From: Ursus arctos | Lineage: Eukaryota; Chordata; Mammalia; Carnivora; Ursidae | Reading direction: 5' to 3' | Assembly (NCBI RefSeq): GCF_023065955.2 | Contig: NW_026622875.1 | Coordinates: 15,355,001-15,419,000, forward strand | DNA length: 64,000 nucleotides | Shown: one piece after another, positions 25,201 through 40,200 of the stretch | Layout: every line of letters begins with the position of its first letter | Position numbering within the stretch: position 1 is the stretch's first letter | Notes under the pieces: model-generated | Databases searched by the model: none | Seen by the model: only the letters and a program-made list of their open reading frames with translations | Told to the model about the DNA's origin: nothing | Program-made: the position numbers and the translations under genes

Positions 25201-28200
25201 GAAATGATTATTACTGTGGTGTTCTAATGATAATTTTCTAGTTTGTTCATTCTTTGTACATCCATTAGTTGTAATTCTTCTTTAAGAAAGAGATGTTCCT
25301 TCTCTCCCTTTTATTTATTTATTGAATAATGTATCTATATCAATATGGGCTCATGGATTTTTAAAAACTTCAGTTAAAGGGCTTTCATATATATCTTATC
25401 ATTAGACTTATAAGGAATGACAAACAGTATCATTTACAGTAGGGACTGCTATGTATTGTTTTTTTTTTCTGAAGTATACAATGATGATTGTTCAGGAGAT
25501 AATGATCAAGCTGGTGGCTTATCCATAATCTTTAACTTTTAAATGACATATCTACTATAATACTGGTTAGTCTCTCCACCGAAGGTGGGTGAGAAAGTTC
25601 AAATGAGTTAAATATAAATAAATACAATTTGGTAACTGTTTTAAAGTCTTACCTTAGAAAGGTCTCTTGGTGAAAGTTGAAACTAATGCCCAAAAATGGG
25701 AACTTGGAATTGTGAGGTTTTTCTGTGTTTTTATTCTCTTTTATTATAGCTGGATTATAAGAAATTGATTTAAATACACAAAATACTTTCTACTTCCCTC
25801 GGCCAAAAATGATTCTACATACTAACCTCTCTCACAAACCATTGGCAAAATGCGGGGGAAATCCATTCTCTGGCATGGAAACCACAGTCCATGAAAATGG
25901 CAGGCTTATTTGGTCCAGCTTTGCCAACCTATTGCAAACAAAAGGAAAAGGGAAATTGTGATTCATCACAGTCAGGGGTTAACATTCACTACCCGTCTGG
26001 GCTTTGGATTCAACAGGTGAAACTTGACAGCAGCAAGAGATATATCCCATGATTAAATTAAAACATAATACTAGCACAGTATGTTCTTGCCTCTAGACAC
26101 AATGTTTGAGCTGAAGGCTTACATGGCTGTTTATTATTTTTATTAAGCTTGACAAGCTCATATTTTCAGAAGATGCTGATTACCCTGCTTAATTGTACTC
26201 ACGTGGAGGTTATTTTCAGCTGCTATTATTAGGTGACATGACCAAGACAACTGGATGAGTAATTAGAAGTAATCATGATTGTTGCTAATCTTGTAAGAAT
26301 TTTTCCTTCTCTCTCACTTACTCCTTGTCTTTTTATTTTCTTCATTAGAATTACATGACAAAAATGGCATTAGAGGACGACAGAAACAAATCGCTGATAC
26401 GCTCTGTAATGTTGTCTGATAGACATGAAGTTTATGAACCTCTTTAGCAAATGGATTTGCAAACAACATCTGGGAGAGAAGAATTTCATCAAGGTAGGTG
26501 ATCATTTACATTGCTTACAGGAATGTGGGTAAATTTATAGGACTTCTCTTATTTTATTGCATTTTCCTTTTGAATAAATCAAAATAATGATTTAAAAATC
26601 CACCTATGATAAAAGAAGCTGGGGAATCTGTTTGATTCCCTGGGGCATATAGGCAGGGAAAGAGTTATAACAATGTTTGGGATAAGCATGTCTGTGAAAC
26701 AGATGTTAATGTGTTAGAATTCATTGATTTAAAGCCTTCAGACATGGCAAGGTCATGGGTAAAAATGATTACCTTGAGGAGGTACATAGCGCGTCCTTCA
26801 AATGTGGTTCCAATGGTTCTGCGAGAGATGAGGTCTGGATTCTCACTGGTGACTTGTTGAGTCCAAGCCTCTATCTACCAATGCAACCATTTGTAGATTA
26901 ATGTGCCATTCTTAGTTCAATTCCCACAGCAATGTCTGTCTAAATCATTTGCACATCATACCGTTTCCCATGTGTTGTACTTCTCATAACTGTGTCCAGT
27001 TGCACGGACCTGGCTGTCAAACTGACCTTCCAGCACAGATCTCAGGTTGCTTATCAATACCCTGCAATAAACCAAAGGAGGTGCTCCTGTGAACATTAGA
27101 GTATTTCCCAGTGAACATATGCAAAAAACCAGAGTCACTGCTTTAGTAAATTATGCAATACTTTTCTCCACGGAGTCACATGTGTCCTCTGAGTGTTCCT
27201 CATGCCCTTCAACCCGAGCTGTTCATCACAAAGAGTGGATATATCACTGGAGAGTGCAAGCAGGGCAGGACCTTTCTCAGCCTAAACTTGACATAGTTAG
27301 GTGTCCTTGGACCCTAAATTCAGAAAAAGATTTCCTCTGGTACCTGGGGCTTTCTGGAACAGGGCCTTGGGCTGCCACACAAAAGTTATGCACTTGAACC
27401 CTATCTGTGGACTTTCTTCCTCAGGACTTTCCTGGTTTTAGCACTAAATGTCCCATGTCCCAGTAACTGGGACAGTTGGCCACTTGAGAGCCTTTCTCTA
27501 GGTTTTGAGAAAAATATCTTGAAAGGTGGAAATTCAGAAATATTGATAAACTAAACATTTATTAGGCAAAAAATGCTGGGTTTAAAGAGCTAGTTTCTGC
27601 TTGCTTGTCTTTTGGTTGATTTAAAGTAACCAAAGAATTGTTCTGAAGCAAGATAGTATGAAAATTGGTGACAGACCTTTGAGGCCTGCTTATTTCTATA
27701 AATGACTGTCCAGGTGAAAGTTTCTTTTTTTATTATTTTTTTAATAATTTCTTTATTATGTTAGTCACCATACAGTACACGCCTAGTTTTTGATGTAAAG
27801 TTCCATGATTCATTACTTGCGTATAACACACAGTGCACCATGCAATACGTGCCCTCCTTAATACCCGTCACCAGTCTATCCCATTCCCCCACCCACCTCC
27901 CCTCTGATGCCCTCAGTTTGTTTCCCAGAGTCCATAGTCTCTCATGGTTCATTCCCCATTTATGGAAATAAGAAGTAGGAAGATCGGTAGGAGAAGAAAG
28001 GGAAGAAGAAAGGGGGGAGTGAACAGAAGGGGGAATGAACCAGGTGAAAGTTTCTATTATAAAAGCAGGCCAGAAGGTGTGGACACGTGTGACTTCATTT
28101 GTCCTTGCTACTGTTGAGTGAAAGATATGTTCCAAAAGGACAAAATTTTATGAACATTAATGTCCTTGATCACAGCATTGTGAATATTATGGACAGAAAC

Positions 28201-31200
28201 TAGTTTGCAGAAACTTCTATTATCCACAGTCAAGCCTTGAAATGTTTTTATCTGACACACAGAGAATTGCAGCCACACATCAAAAAGTCTACTTCTCCTC
28301 TGGCTGCCCCAAGGGCATTCTGATGAAGTATGTCAGGGACATCCTCTGAACCTCCCTCCTGGTCTCTCCTTCATTTGGTTAACTTGGGAATGAACTCGTG
28401 TCTGTTTATGGAAAATGCAATAAATTAATACTAAATGATATTTTCTTCCTAGCAAGAGGCACATACTGTCTTAAGGTCTTAACTGTCTTAAGGTGGTATT
28501 AGAAAGAAAAGGGAAAAGGAGAAGATTTAAAAATTTAGCTCGTAGAAAGAAAATTTCTCCTTGAGCAGCCATTAGTACTTTGTTAGTGTATTAGTTTTTA
28601 TGGCTGCTGTAAATTACCGCAAATGTGGTGTAAAACAATATGAATTTATTATTTTGTAGTTCTGTAGGTTAGAAGTCCAACACAGGTCTCATTGGGCTAA
28701 AATCAAGGTGTCAGCAGGGAGGTGCTTCTTTCTAGAAGCTCTAGGGGAGAATCTGATTCCCTGTCCTTTCCAGTTGCTAGAGGCTGCTCACATTCCTTGG
28801 CTCTTTGCCCTTCTCTTTTAACTTTGAAGCCGGCAACAGCAGCTCGAGTCCTTTGCATGCCACATCACTCTGACCCCCTCTTCTGCCTCCCTCCACCACT
28901 TGTAAGGACCCTGTGATCATGTTGGACCTATCTGGACAATCTAGCGTAATCTATCTATTTTAAGTTCAGTTGCTTAGCAACCTTAATTCCTAACTCCTCT
29001 TTTCCATGTAATGTGATATATTCAGGTGTTCTGGATGTAGACATTTTGGGCAGGACCACCGTTCTGCCTGCTTCAGTTAGGCACTGTTACTATAACAATG
29101 ATTATAGTAAGTGCTATAATTATATCCAACACCCAAATTGGATTGTTAGGGGATAGGATAGAAGTAGAAGAAATCCAGAATTAGGAATCAAAAGGTCAGG
29201 GGTCAGAGTTTTGCTTAACTTGTAAATTGGCTTCAGAAAAATCATTTAATCTCTGGGCCTTACTTTTATAATTTTTAGAATGGGGCATATGATTAGCTGG
29301 CATTATATGTTCTTTTCAATTCTAAAATGCAGTGACTTGACTCAAATCTGTAGGCTTTGGTCATTGGTCATAGTTGTCTTTCAAGGTTTATGAAAAAAAA
29401 ATTTAAACTGAAATTGCTGGTTACCATAAACTTCATAAACTCCAGGAAACACCTAAACTAGATAGTTTAGGAAAATGATTTTCAAATATAACATTTATAA
29501 AAACTAAAAACAAAAAACAAAAATCAAAGCAAAACAAGCAAAACGAAAACCTTAACAAAAAAAATCGACTGGCCAAAATCTTAAAGAAAACAGCTATATT
29601 CCCAAATCATCAGTTTGGAAGAACAAATCCTGTGTAACAAGGGTGAACTTTTCTGGTTGAATGGCAAAACTAAAACTCCAAGAGGAAATGGTAAATGACA
29701 TCTACTTTCACTTTAACAAGATTTTTCATTGTCAGTGAGTACAATATCATCTTGGTCACATGGCTTGTTAGTGGATGCCCAGAGAAAAGAAATCATCACT
29801 TAAATGCTCCCAGGCATTCCACAATCTCAAGATCTTCCATAGGCAGCTGTATCTAAGACCATAACCATGGCCAGCTCTGATCTATCAGGAACCAGCTCTG
29901 AGTAGAGGGGGCAATAGACCTTCCACAGCATATTGCTATCCTTTCTCTGCACCTAATCCTCAAATTCACATTATTTAGGAGAATTAGTGACTTTGTAGGT
30001 ATTAGTGTTTTGTTTGATAGTCAGATGAGGCATTCTGTTAGAGTTATTACTATGTTAACTATTAAACCTTTACATCAATAATTAGGACAAAGAAGCAAAC
30101 AAACAAACAAACAAAACCCTGTTTAATTTAAGATGACAGCCAGGAGTAAAAGTAGCCTCTAGTAAGTTGCAAAAGAACGTCAGAATGAGGTTGAAATGTG
30201 GTGCTGACTTTTGTCTGAAGGCGGGGGGATTGACCTCAAATTATCCTTTCCAGCCTTGTGATTATTTGATTTTATTAGATTTAGGACAAAGCACTACTTT
30301 AGCTATAATACAAATATTATTACTAAATAATGAGCTTCTATTCTAGGAGATTAAAACAATGCCTCTTAATGTAATAGGGACTGCATTACAGCTCCAACAT
30401 ACAGAGGCATGTACACTATTTTATACTTTTATATGTTCCTTTTATAGTGCTATCCAGCTTCTTTTTTATAAATATGCAGGCAAATTAGATAACAGGGACT
30501 CCCAACAAAACAAGGAACAGAATGTCTGAGAAGTAGAGGCATGACTCACTTTTCTCTCCCTTATAGATTCTTGAAAAAGGAGAATTTGGTTAGTTTCTCT
30601 ACTACATGCCCATTCTGTTGAAGAACACTGGTATGTACCCCTTGCTATCCAAGGACACATTCCTGTCTTAATCTGAAATTCACAGAAAAATAAGGTTATA
30701 GGAAGTTAGTAACAATCGGTCTCTCCCTGGATTGCATAGGGCAAAGACAACCTTCCTGTAACTTGTAGGAAGGTGTTCGATGAAAGCCTGCCCATCAAAA
30801 GGTCTGTCAACGGCTTCAGAACAGTAAGTTGGAGATTTGTACCATCCAGTTCTTAGTCTTTCTGTACCTAAGGGTGCAGCATAAGCATAAAAATACAGTT
30901 ATTTTTCTTGGTGCACACATTCTGAATTTTTTCCCATGGTAACTCAGAAACTGGTTACAGCTGCCAAAGTGATACAAGTCTTGGTGAAGAGGGATGGAAC
31001 CATGGAAAAATCTGCAAAGCTATTTTGGTGGAACTTGTGCAGTAGATGGTTCCTGTTGGATATAAACACAACTACAAATTCTTGCCGGCAGGAAACTGTC
31101 TAAATACAAATTAGTTACCATATGAGGTCATAATGGGATGCACAGGGACTGCTTACAGCCCCAGCAAGGATATTGCTGGTGTGTTTCTCCAGGATTTCTA

Positions 31201-34200
31201 GGGACTTATTATTATTTAATACTTAGAAAATTGTATGCTACAAGTGTGCTAAGCAGCAAACAGAGAAGCAAAAATTAATAAGAGCCTAGCTCTCGGGGAA
31301 TATCCTATGTTCTAGATAAGACAGCATTCATACCCAATTCCCAGAAAGTTTATGCACCAAAAAAGGATGTGAATTTTCCACCCGGTAAAGGGAGATTGAT
31401 ATGTGATTAGAAGCCATTTTACTACTTTGTGATATAGGTAGAATTAGGACATCATTCAGGTAGCTAGGGTTAGCTTATGGTCTCTGATCTTCCTTTTGTT
31501 TTTCTGAAAGAATTATAAAGAAACTGTCATTTAAAAATATATTACTGAAGGCTCCTAGAGGCTGGGGTTTTAGCAGTTCTTCCTAGTGTAATAAGAAGAG
31601 CAAAAAGTCACAGACATGAATCGTAATCAAATTTTGAAAATTAACTGTGTTATATCTTTGTTTTAAAAAGACAGTCAATCCTTAAGGTCACGTTTTGACA
31701 CTTCCCTCAGGCAGAAGCAGATCGCTAAGCTATATGAAGCATGATAATGGGGTTAAACAAAACAGTTTCTGTTGACCTTTAAAAAATGTATCATTTTCTC
31801 TTTGTACAGTAGTAAACCACAGCAATAGTAATATCAGTTGCAATGTATGTACATATTGTTTTAGTTCATCTTCACAGTCCTTTGAGAGAGGCATTATATC
31901 CTCATATTATGGATAAGGAAACTGAAGTTCAGAAAAATTAAGCAAATTATCTAAGGTCATACATTCAGGAAGTTGCAGTCAGGATTTGAATCTGGTCTGT
32001 TATTTTTCCAGAGCATTTACTTGTTGTGGTATGTTTTACCACTTCTCCTGATGAGGTACAGACGTTATAGGTAACAATTCTGACATCTTCACTAGCATAA
32101 ATACTATTCGATATTTTTAAGACGTAAAAAACAAGAGAAAATTTCTGTTAAAAATTTTTGAGTTACATTTACTCAAAGTATAACGAAGGCTTGAGCTTGT
32201 GGTGGGGTGTTGTTGGATAAACATTTGAATGTTCAGGAGCGGAGCTTGACACTGCCTCTTTGCTTCTTACTGATCCACTCCCTGGAGGAACAACTCTGTT
32301 TTGGATGAAAGACCTCATTTCTTTCTTCCCTCTAGGGCAAATGCCTCCAGGTTAACATGGTCTCTCTCAGTTCTAAGCTTACCGTATAGTCTGGTCTCTG
32401 CCTAGAGTATGATTTTTTTCTTTTCTTTGACTAACTCTGGCTCATCTTTAAGTTCTCAGCTGAAGCCTCATTTCTTCTGGTGGCCTTCCCTGATAGCCTA
32501 GAGCTGGTCAATTCCCCTATGTCTCTAGTTCTTTACTCTTCCTGACATCTATTACACAATTTTGCAATTCTATGTTTAAAGTCTGTTTTCCTTTGAAGGA
32601 AGTGGGGCCATATCTGTCCTTTTTGGTGCTTGATATATAGTAAGTAGGCACTTACTATCTATTTGTTTGATCAACAACGGACAACTGCTTCTACTTAGGA
32701 AGACATTCTCATCTGAAAAGGCTTACATGGACCAGTGTGGTATTTGGGGAGAGGAGACATGGGGTGATCAGCTTAGCCAACTCTGTTCTAGGCCTTTGGG
32801 GAATCACTTTCCTTTCTTTTAGTCCTTCTCTCCATGACTTTTACCATTAGAAATAGTGGTGGGGCCGTGGGGGGTAAAAGGACAGAAGAACCATTCAGTC
32901 TGACCCTAATCTTGTCCTTAATCTAAAGGATATGAGGAAGAAAAACAAAACTGGAGGTATAACAATTCCAGATTTCAAGTTATATTACAAAGCAGTAGTA
33001 ATTAAAACAGTATGGTACTGGCATAAAAATAGACACATTGATCAATGGATTATAACAGAAAACCTAGAAATAAACCCACAATTATATGGTCTATTAATCT
33101 TTGACAAAAGAGGAATGGATATACAATGGGAAAAAGACAGTCTCTTCAACAAATGGTATTGAGAAAACTGGACAGCTACCTCAAAAGAATGAAACTGGAT
33201 CACTTTCTTTCACTATACACGAAAATCTAGTGTGAGATCCAAAAGCATAAAAATCCTTGAAGAGAGCATAGGCAGTAATCTCTCTGACATCAGCTGTAGC
33301 AACATTTCTCTAGCTATGTCTCCTGAGGCAAGGGAAATAAAAACAAAAATAAACTATTGGGACTATATCAAAGTCAAAAGTTTCTGCACAGTGAAGGAAA
33401 TAATCAAAACTAAAAAGGCAGCCTGTGGAATGGGAGAAGATATTTGCAAATGACATATCTGATAAAGGGTTAGTATCCCAAATATATAAAGAACTCTGAT
33501 ACAACTGAATACTGAAAAAGCAAATAATCCAATTAAAAGATGGGCAGAAGACGTGAACAGATATTTCTCCAAAGAAGATATCTAGATGGACAACAGACAC
33601 ATGAAAAAGTGCTCAACATCACTCATCATCAGGGAAATGAAGTCAAAACTGCACTGAGATACCACCTCACATCTATCAGAATGGCTAAAATAAAAAACAT
33701 AAGAAACAATAAGTGTTGGCGAGGATGTGGAGAAAAAGGAACCCACTTATACTGTTGGCGAGAATGCAAATTGGTGCAGCCATTGTGGAAAACAGTATGG
33801 AGGTTCCTCAAAAGTTTAAAAATAGAACTACTCTATGATCCAGGAATCACACTACTGGGTATTTACCCCCCAAATACAAAAATACTAGTTCAAAGGGATA
33901 CATGTACCTCTACGTTTATTGCACATTATTTAAAATAGCCAGATTATGGAAGCATCTCAAGTGTCCATTGATAGATGAATTGATATAGAAGATGTGACAT
34001 ATATATATATATAGTGGAATATTACTCAGCCACTAAAAAGAATGAAAGCTTGCCATTTGCAACAGCATGGATAGAGCTTGAGAGTATAATGCTAAGCAAA
34101 ATAAGTCAGTCAAAACAAATACCATATGTGGAATTTAAGAAACAAAACAAAAAAACAAAGGAAAAAAGACAGAGAGAGAGAGAGAGACAAACCAAAAAAG

Positions 34201-37200
34201 AGACTCTTAACTATAGAGAACAAACTGATGGTTACCAGAGGGAAGGTAGTTGGGGGCGTGGGGGATACAGGGGGTGGGGATTAAAGAGTGCACTTATCAT
34301 GGTGAAGAAAACTCAAATGATAAAATATATGAATAATTGGTTAAGTTGAAATAAATATTGATTGAGTCTGGTGTGCGCACAGAAAAAATTAGGAGCATGA
34401 GGAGTCATTATAGCTCATAATTGGTCTGGCTGCTCACTTGGAAAGAAGACTTGATATGATTTGGGACTAAAACTGTGTCTAGCTGGTAACAGAGTGTTCA
34501 TTGGTTTTGCCTGTAGTTTATATATCATTTGTAAACCAGTAGCAGGTCAGATATCTTGCTGAATTGGGGTTCAAGAGTCAAAACCATTTTTTCAATTGGA
34601 GTAAGAACTAAACAAAATATCTACCAGGCTTAAAGTCTTAAGATTTGGAATCTAGGGCCAGTTTTGCCATGACCTATTTGTGGGGCTTTAGGGAAGCCAT
34701 GGTCTTGCTCTTAATTTTACTTTCCCAGGGTTCTCAGAGGCTCAGATGAGGGCATACGTGGAAGAGAGTTTTAATAGCTGTAAAACATAAACTTACTCAT
34801 ATTGTAGTTCATTCCGCTCCAGAAAATCTTCCACAGTGAAAATATCTTCTGCTTTAACACGGAAGTCAACTGTACTGTGAGGTTTGATTTGTGTGACAGA
34901 ATCTGGTTTCCAGAAGTCAATCTGAATAAGGAGTAAGATATATTGTATTTGATACCTATAATTCAATGGGTGAATTATCGTCAGCAAGCACACTATTACT
35001 CTACTCCATTGAGTTATTTTCAAACTCAAATTATCCATGAAATCTCTTAAAAATGTCTCCTTTGAGTGAACAAGAGTTGGGACCAAGCAGTTAGATGTCA
35101 AAAAAATGTTTACACAAACATACATGGCCTTAATTGATTATCATCAAGCATGAAGAACATATAATTATTTCCCATAATGCTAGTTAATTGCAGTATTCTA
35201 TAATGGTTCTTTTTTTATTGATTGATTTTCTGGAGCAATTGCTTATTGTGATAGCAGTGTTTGTGGTAATGGATAAATGTGCTGAATGAATGATGATGAA
35301 TTAACTAGAGCCACAAAACTTGGTTGAGAGAAATTGAGCTTTCCTTTTTACTTTTTAATTGATTTATTTTATTAATTTGTACTTGGAACTCAGCATTCAC
35401 AGTAATGTGCAGAACCAGGATCTATATCACTGACCTGTGGATGATATGTTGGAAAGGAAAATGCACCCTACCCCAGTGGTCATCTTGGTATCATGGACAG
35501 AAACAAAATGCTCTCAAAGATCCAGACATTTTCATTTGTTCAGTTATTCATCAGCTGTTATTAAGGACCTACTATGTGCTAGGCTTTATGCCTGAAACTG
35601 AGAATACACTAGTGAGCAAATGAAACAGCTTCTATCCTTATAGAGGAGATTTTGGAGAAAATTATGCACAAAAATAACAGTAACATATTTGATAATTCTA
35701 ACGTTTTTCTTTGTGGATGTGTGGTTTCAAATCTCCTTTTCCATGGAAAAACATTAACCAAGGATGTGTTATCTCTCTCAGGTTTCTGTTTTCTTGTTTT
35801 TTCCTTGAGCAGAGGAAAGTCCTACAAGCTTGAGGTGAGCCTGACAGTGGGTCTTTCTCTGCCCCTGTGTCTCACCCTGTTCCCTGTGTAGGTGTTTATG
35901 AGCTAGTCTCAGGCTGGAGGTGTGACAGGTGATAGTTAGGACTATTGCTTGGAAACTTAGAAGGGAGTTTAGGCAAGACTTAGAGGTCATTTAATAGAAG
36001 CTAATTAGGTAAGATATTAAGATGACTTAATTTCAGATACACTTGACTGTGGAGAATCCAATAACCTATATCCTGTCCTGGTAATCTTCAGACCACTGTA
36101 GATGTCTAATGGGTGCTGAGTCATGAGTCAGGGCCATAGGTAATGTCAGGGCAGTAGGAGGCAGGGACATTGGGACAATAGAATCAGAAGAGATTCCAGA
36201 AGAAAAATGTGAGTGTGGTTGTCGCTAAGGTGTTGAAAGGAGACAGTATCGATGATTTGATAAGGATTGGCTACACAATGTGATCTAGTGAGTCAAGATG
36301 AGAGGATAAAGATGAAAGGTTAAAAGATGGGGGGAAGTATAAAGACATGCCGTGATAAGAGCAGAGAAAGCGAGGGACTGTTGATGTTAGCCAACTTTGT
36401 AAAGAGAAGGACACTGAAGATAAGCACATTATGGGAGAGAGCATATTTTTAAAAGTTAACTCTGAATTTGTGTTTCTAATAAATGCTTTTCATTCCAAGG
36501 TGGGATGGGACAGGGATGTGTATCTTTATTATAGACACAGAGGTTTAGAATTGGTAAAGCACACAAAGTCCTCCAAGCATCTGTAGGCAACTTGACAGTG
36601 CCCCACCCATACATAATGCTGGGACCTTTCAGTGTACTCAGGGGACTCCCCACTGCCAAGATCTGCATCTCTGTGTTTGAAAGTTCTTTCCCCTAGAACT
36701 GGAAAAAGCCAAGCTGACAGCTTGCAGCAGGCAGGAGGTGGCAAAGAAAACTCTTTCCAGAGAAGTGCTCAACAGTGAGCCCGGAAAGTGGATGTCTAAA
36801 TACTCCAGTTCCCTCATTTCTCAGGTGGGATAATTCTAAGGTGTGTGATTTGCATGCTTTCCTAGAGTTCTCTGTAGGATTAAGCTCTAGTCATGCTCTG
36901 TGGTAGTTGTCTTAATAGTGTCCCTTTTGTTGGCTGCCTTCCCTTCTCTACATCACTCCTCACTTCTCTACCAGTGTTCCTTGTACTTCCCAAACAAAAT
37001 CTTTGCCCTCAAATCTTTGTCTAGGATTTTGCTTCAAAGAATCTATATTAAGATGCTAGCTTTTCACTTAGAGCAGCATATACCTGCACAATATCTTGGT
37101 GATGGCTCTAATACAATCTTGAGTACATCTAGTACCACTTCAGAATAATCTAATTGCTTTATGAATGGGTTTTCTTTGCTGTATTAAGTTGAAAGTTGCG

Positions 37201-40200
37201 TTCCCTAACGTCTTACTTCTTGCTCATTGGTCTTGGCTCTCCTAAATATTAGGAGATTGATCTCTTTCTCTCTCTGTATTTATCTGCAATCTATATACAT
37301 TATCTGTCTGTCATCTATCTATCTGTCTATCTATCTATCCATCTATGTATCTATAGATATTTTCTCTCTATATATATTTATATGTCTATATATATAGAGG
37401 GAGAGGGAGAGACAGAGAGAAAGAGAGAGACAGAGAGAGACACACACACATACAGACTTTTAAGATTCTTCAGTGAGAATGATGGATTCTTTTAAATGCG
37501 GTAAAGAAATCTCATGAAAATGTTTGACAGAAAACTTGCAGATCTAATGTGAGGTACCTTAAGATTTCAGTTTGACGTGGAGAAAGTTGGTTGGCAAATA
37601 TACCAACATCCAACACTATGAAGTTTTCCAAGTGTGATGCAGACTTAACTATACTAGAGTTAGTTCCCAGTGCTTCTTAGGAGAAATGGAGCCAAAAATC
37701 AGGAGCAATATAACCTCATAGATGTTTACCAATGCATCAAGTATGGATACAAATAATAAACTCAAAATATTATTACAAGGAGATAAATATACATTTCAGT
37801 AATTACCAAGACCTTGTGAATGAGATCTATATCTAAAATATGGAATTAGAGCAAAACAGGATATGAGATATGGGGAATTGAATTATATGTTAATAAATTA
37901 TAAAACTGGGATTATAAAATTGTAAATCCAGGAAGCTGAGTTACAAAAAATCGTAAAGAATATATGTTGGGAGATAAAGGAATATCTTTACAGATAGCTC
38001 TGTGGGAATGTCAACTTAATCAGCCAGCTGGCTAATAACTAACGAGACTTTCTTAAAATATATTAAGAAACCAGCACAAAAACAAGAAAAGTAGTATATC
38101 CGCTATACATTCTTTTGGGCTTATAAGAGAATAAATATTGATATTGGAGATCTTTGGTTCTTTGCAAATTTACACAAATTTGTTTCTTCACATTGCATTT
38201 GACTATTAGTTGAACATCTGATAGACTCTTCATTTATCTTACGGAATTTTCTCTTCCTCTTGGAAGAAGTGACTTCTAATTGAGGCTTAGTTCCAGACAG
38301 CAGGGAGGAGCTTAGTACTAAAGTATAGTGGGAGTGATGGGAACACTGGAAGACTGTAATCATGTTACTCTGGGCATAGATGAACATGCACCTTACCCAG
38401 AGAAACAGAGTTCAAGAAAGTACAGAGAAAAGAGGATAGGTTTTATGGTTAACGTCTCCAATAAAGGAACAAGTGCAACTCTGATTGCAAGGAGATGAAA
38501 GAATACCCTAACTATATAATTACAGATGAAAAGGGGAGGCTGCCAGAGTCCCATGTGGTCACAGCTCTCCAGTATATTCAGCTTGTAAAAGGATATGTTC
38601 AAAAGCTGGGAGGAAGGACACATGGCCAAGGATGAATACAAAGACGAGATGCCCTTGTAATGATCTTATCAGGAAGGCTACAGTCTAGAATATGCTGCAC
38701 TTGCAAGATTGCTAAGGAGAATAAAAATCTTTTCATTCATGTTGGAAATAAAATGGATGAAGAAGAAACATGCAGTCCCATTGCTTGGAGCTAAGGCATG
38801 ATGTTTTCAGCTGGAAGAGAGAAAGTCACCTCATTTAACTATTGTTTGGCTTTTGTCTTTTCCGAGGGGTACACTATCTCTTGTTTCTTCTACTTCTACT
38901 GAGAGATGAAATTACCATAAGTAAAGAATTTTTCACGTTAGGATTTTTAGCAGAAATACCTTCTTTGGAGAGAGAACATTAAGGCCTAAGATGGATGAGG
39001 AGAGAAGGGATTATACTGGCCATGTAAATTGCATTCACAATTGTAGTTCTAGAGATGGTAATAATAACAAATACTTATATAGTGTGACCTATATAGTTCT
39101 TTCTAAGTGATTTACTTATATGAAGTCCTTTAAATCTCACAACAATCCTATAAGGTAAATACTATTGTTCTCACTTGACAAATGAGAAAGTTGAGACCCA
39201 GGGAGGTGTCCAAGTTCCAGCTAGCAAGTGGTAGAGACAGGAGTTGAATCCAGGAGTCTGAGTCCAGATTCTCTGGTCTTGACTATTGTAAAATGCTGAA
39301 TTTTAGGTACTAAAAAAATAACTGCACATGTGATCACAGAACTTTTTCAGCACTCTTGGAGGAATCAGAGCTTGAAGGAATCACTAAAGAGTGGAGGGGG
39401 TGAATCTTGGATTTCATAAATAGGAAAACAGGTGAATTCCAGAAGTAGGAGCTCCTGGGGCCTGGCATGGATTCTGGCAAAGCTGCAGAGTAAACTGGAA
39501 GCAGATGGATTGTGAATGCTCAGAGAAGGAAGCTGTGATCCCTGGGAGCCAGCATGGTTTAAAGGAAGAGTAAGTCAGGCCTAATTAACTTCATCTTATT
39601 ATTGAAAGAAACCACTAGCCTAATAGAATGCTGAATCGGGATCTTAGCAAAACATTTGACCAAGTCTCTGCATTTATATTCTTCTTGATAAGATGGAAAG
39701 CTCAGTGTTAGCTACCGCTAACAGTGATGTGGGTAGTTGAGCAAACTTATTTGAGGATAGTTGGTTAAGGCATCACTTTCAGTACTTAACACATTGAAGA
39801 CTCATGATAAATATGTATTGAATGAATGAACCATGAAGGAGTCCTCTAATTCTGTGGTGACCCTGATTGACTTAATATTTTTATCAGTGACAAAAGATAA
39901 AAGTTGGGAAGGCATGCTTGTCAAACTTGCTGGTGATGCAAAGTTAGGGGGAAGAATTATTTCCTTGGATGACTGAATTCATTTTTAAAATGATCTCAAC
40001 ATGCTGAAAACAGGCTATAAAGATAAATTTTAACAGGGTAAATCTAAAATCCTGCATTTAGGTTAAAAAATAAATTAGGCAAGAAGAAATAATACCTTGT
40101 TTGAGGGTGATTCGTGTGAAAAAAGAATAACCTAATGGTTTCAGTTGGCCAATATGTTTGTTATAACCTAAGATTATTCTATAACTGTTGAAGATGTTGA

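Larger units (their letters stand above)
22838..25826 (-). other. CPB1: CPB1 intron 6
   Basis: 3.0 kb with a sense-oriented SINEC, a twin-primed L1 and an older L1 3' region. The parts at 23270-24090 and 25400-25826 hold nothing I can name. Confidence 0.85.
27062..34796 (-). other. CPB1: CPB1 intron 3
   Basis: 7.7 kb with a twin-primed L1, an MLT2 solo LTR, MIR, L2 and a decayed L1 ORF2 fragment. Parts at 27070-27710 and 29350-31800 show no nameable element apart from A-rich stretches (about 29510-29560) and (CAAA)n near 30094-30115. Confidence 0.8.

Noticed and set aside
32932..34349. Series of plus-strand frames with reverse-transcriptase-like residues
   Set aside because: They are fragments of one decayed L1 ORF2, not a host gene.
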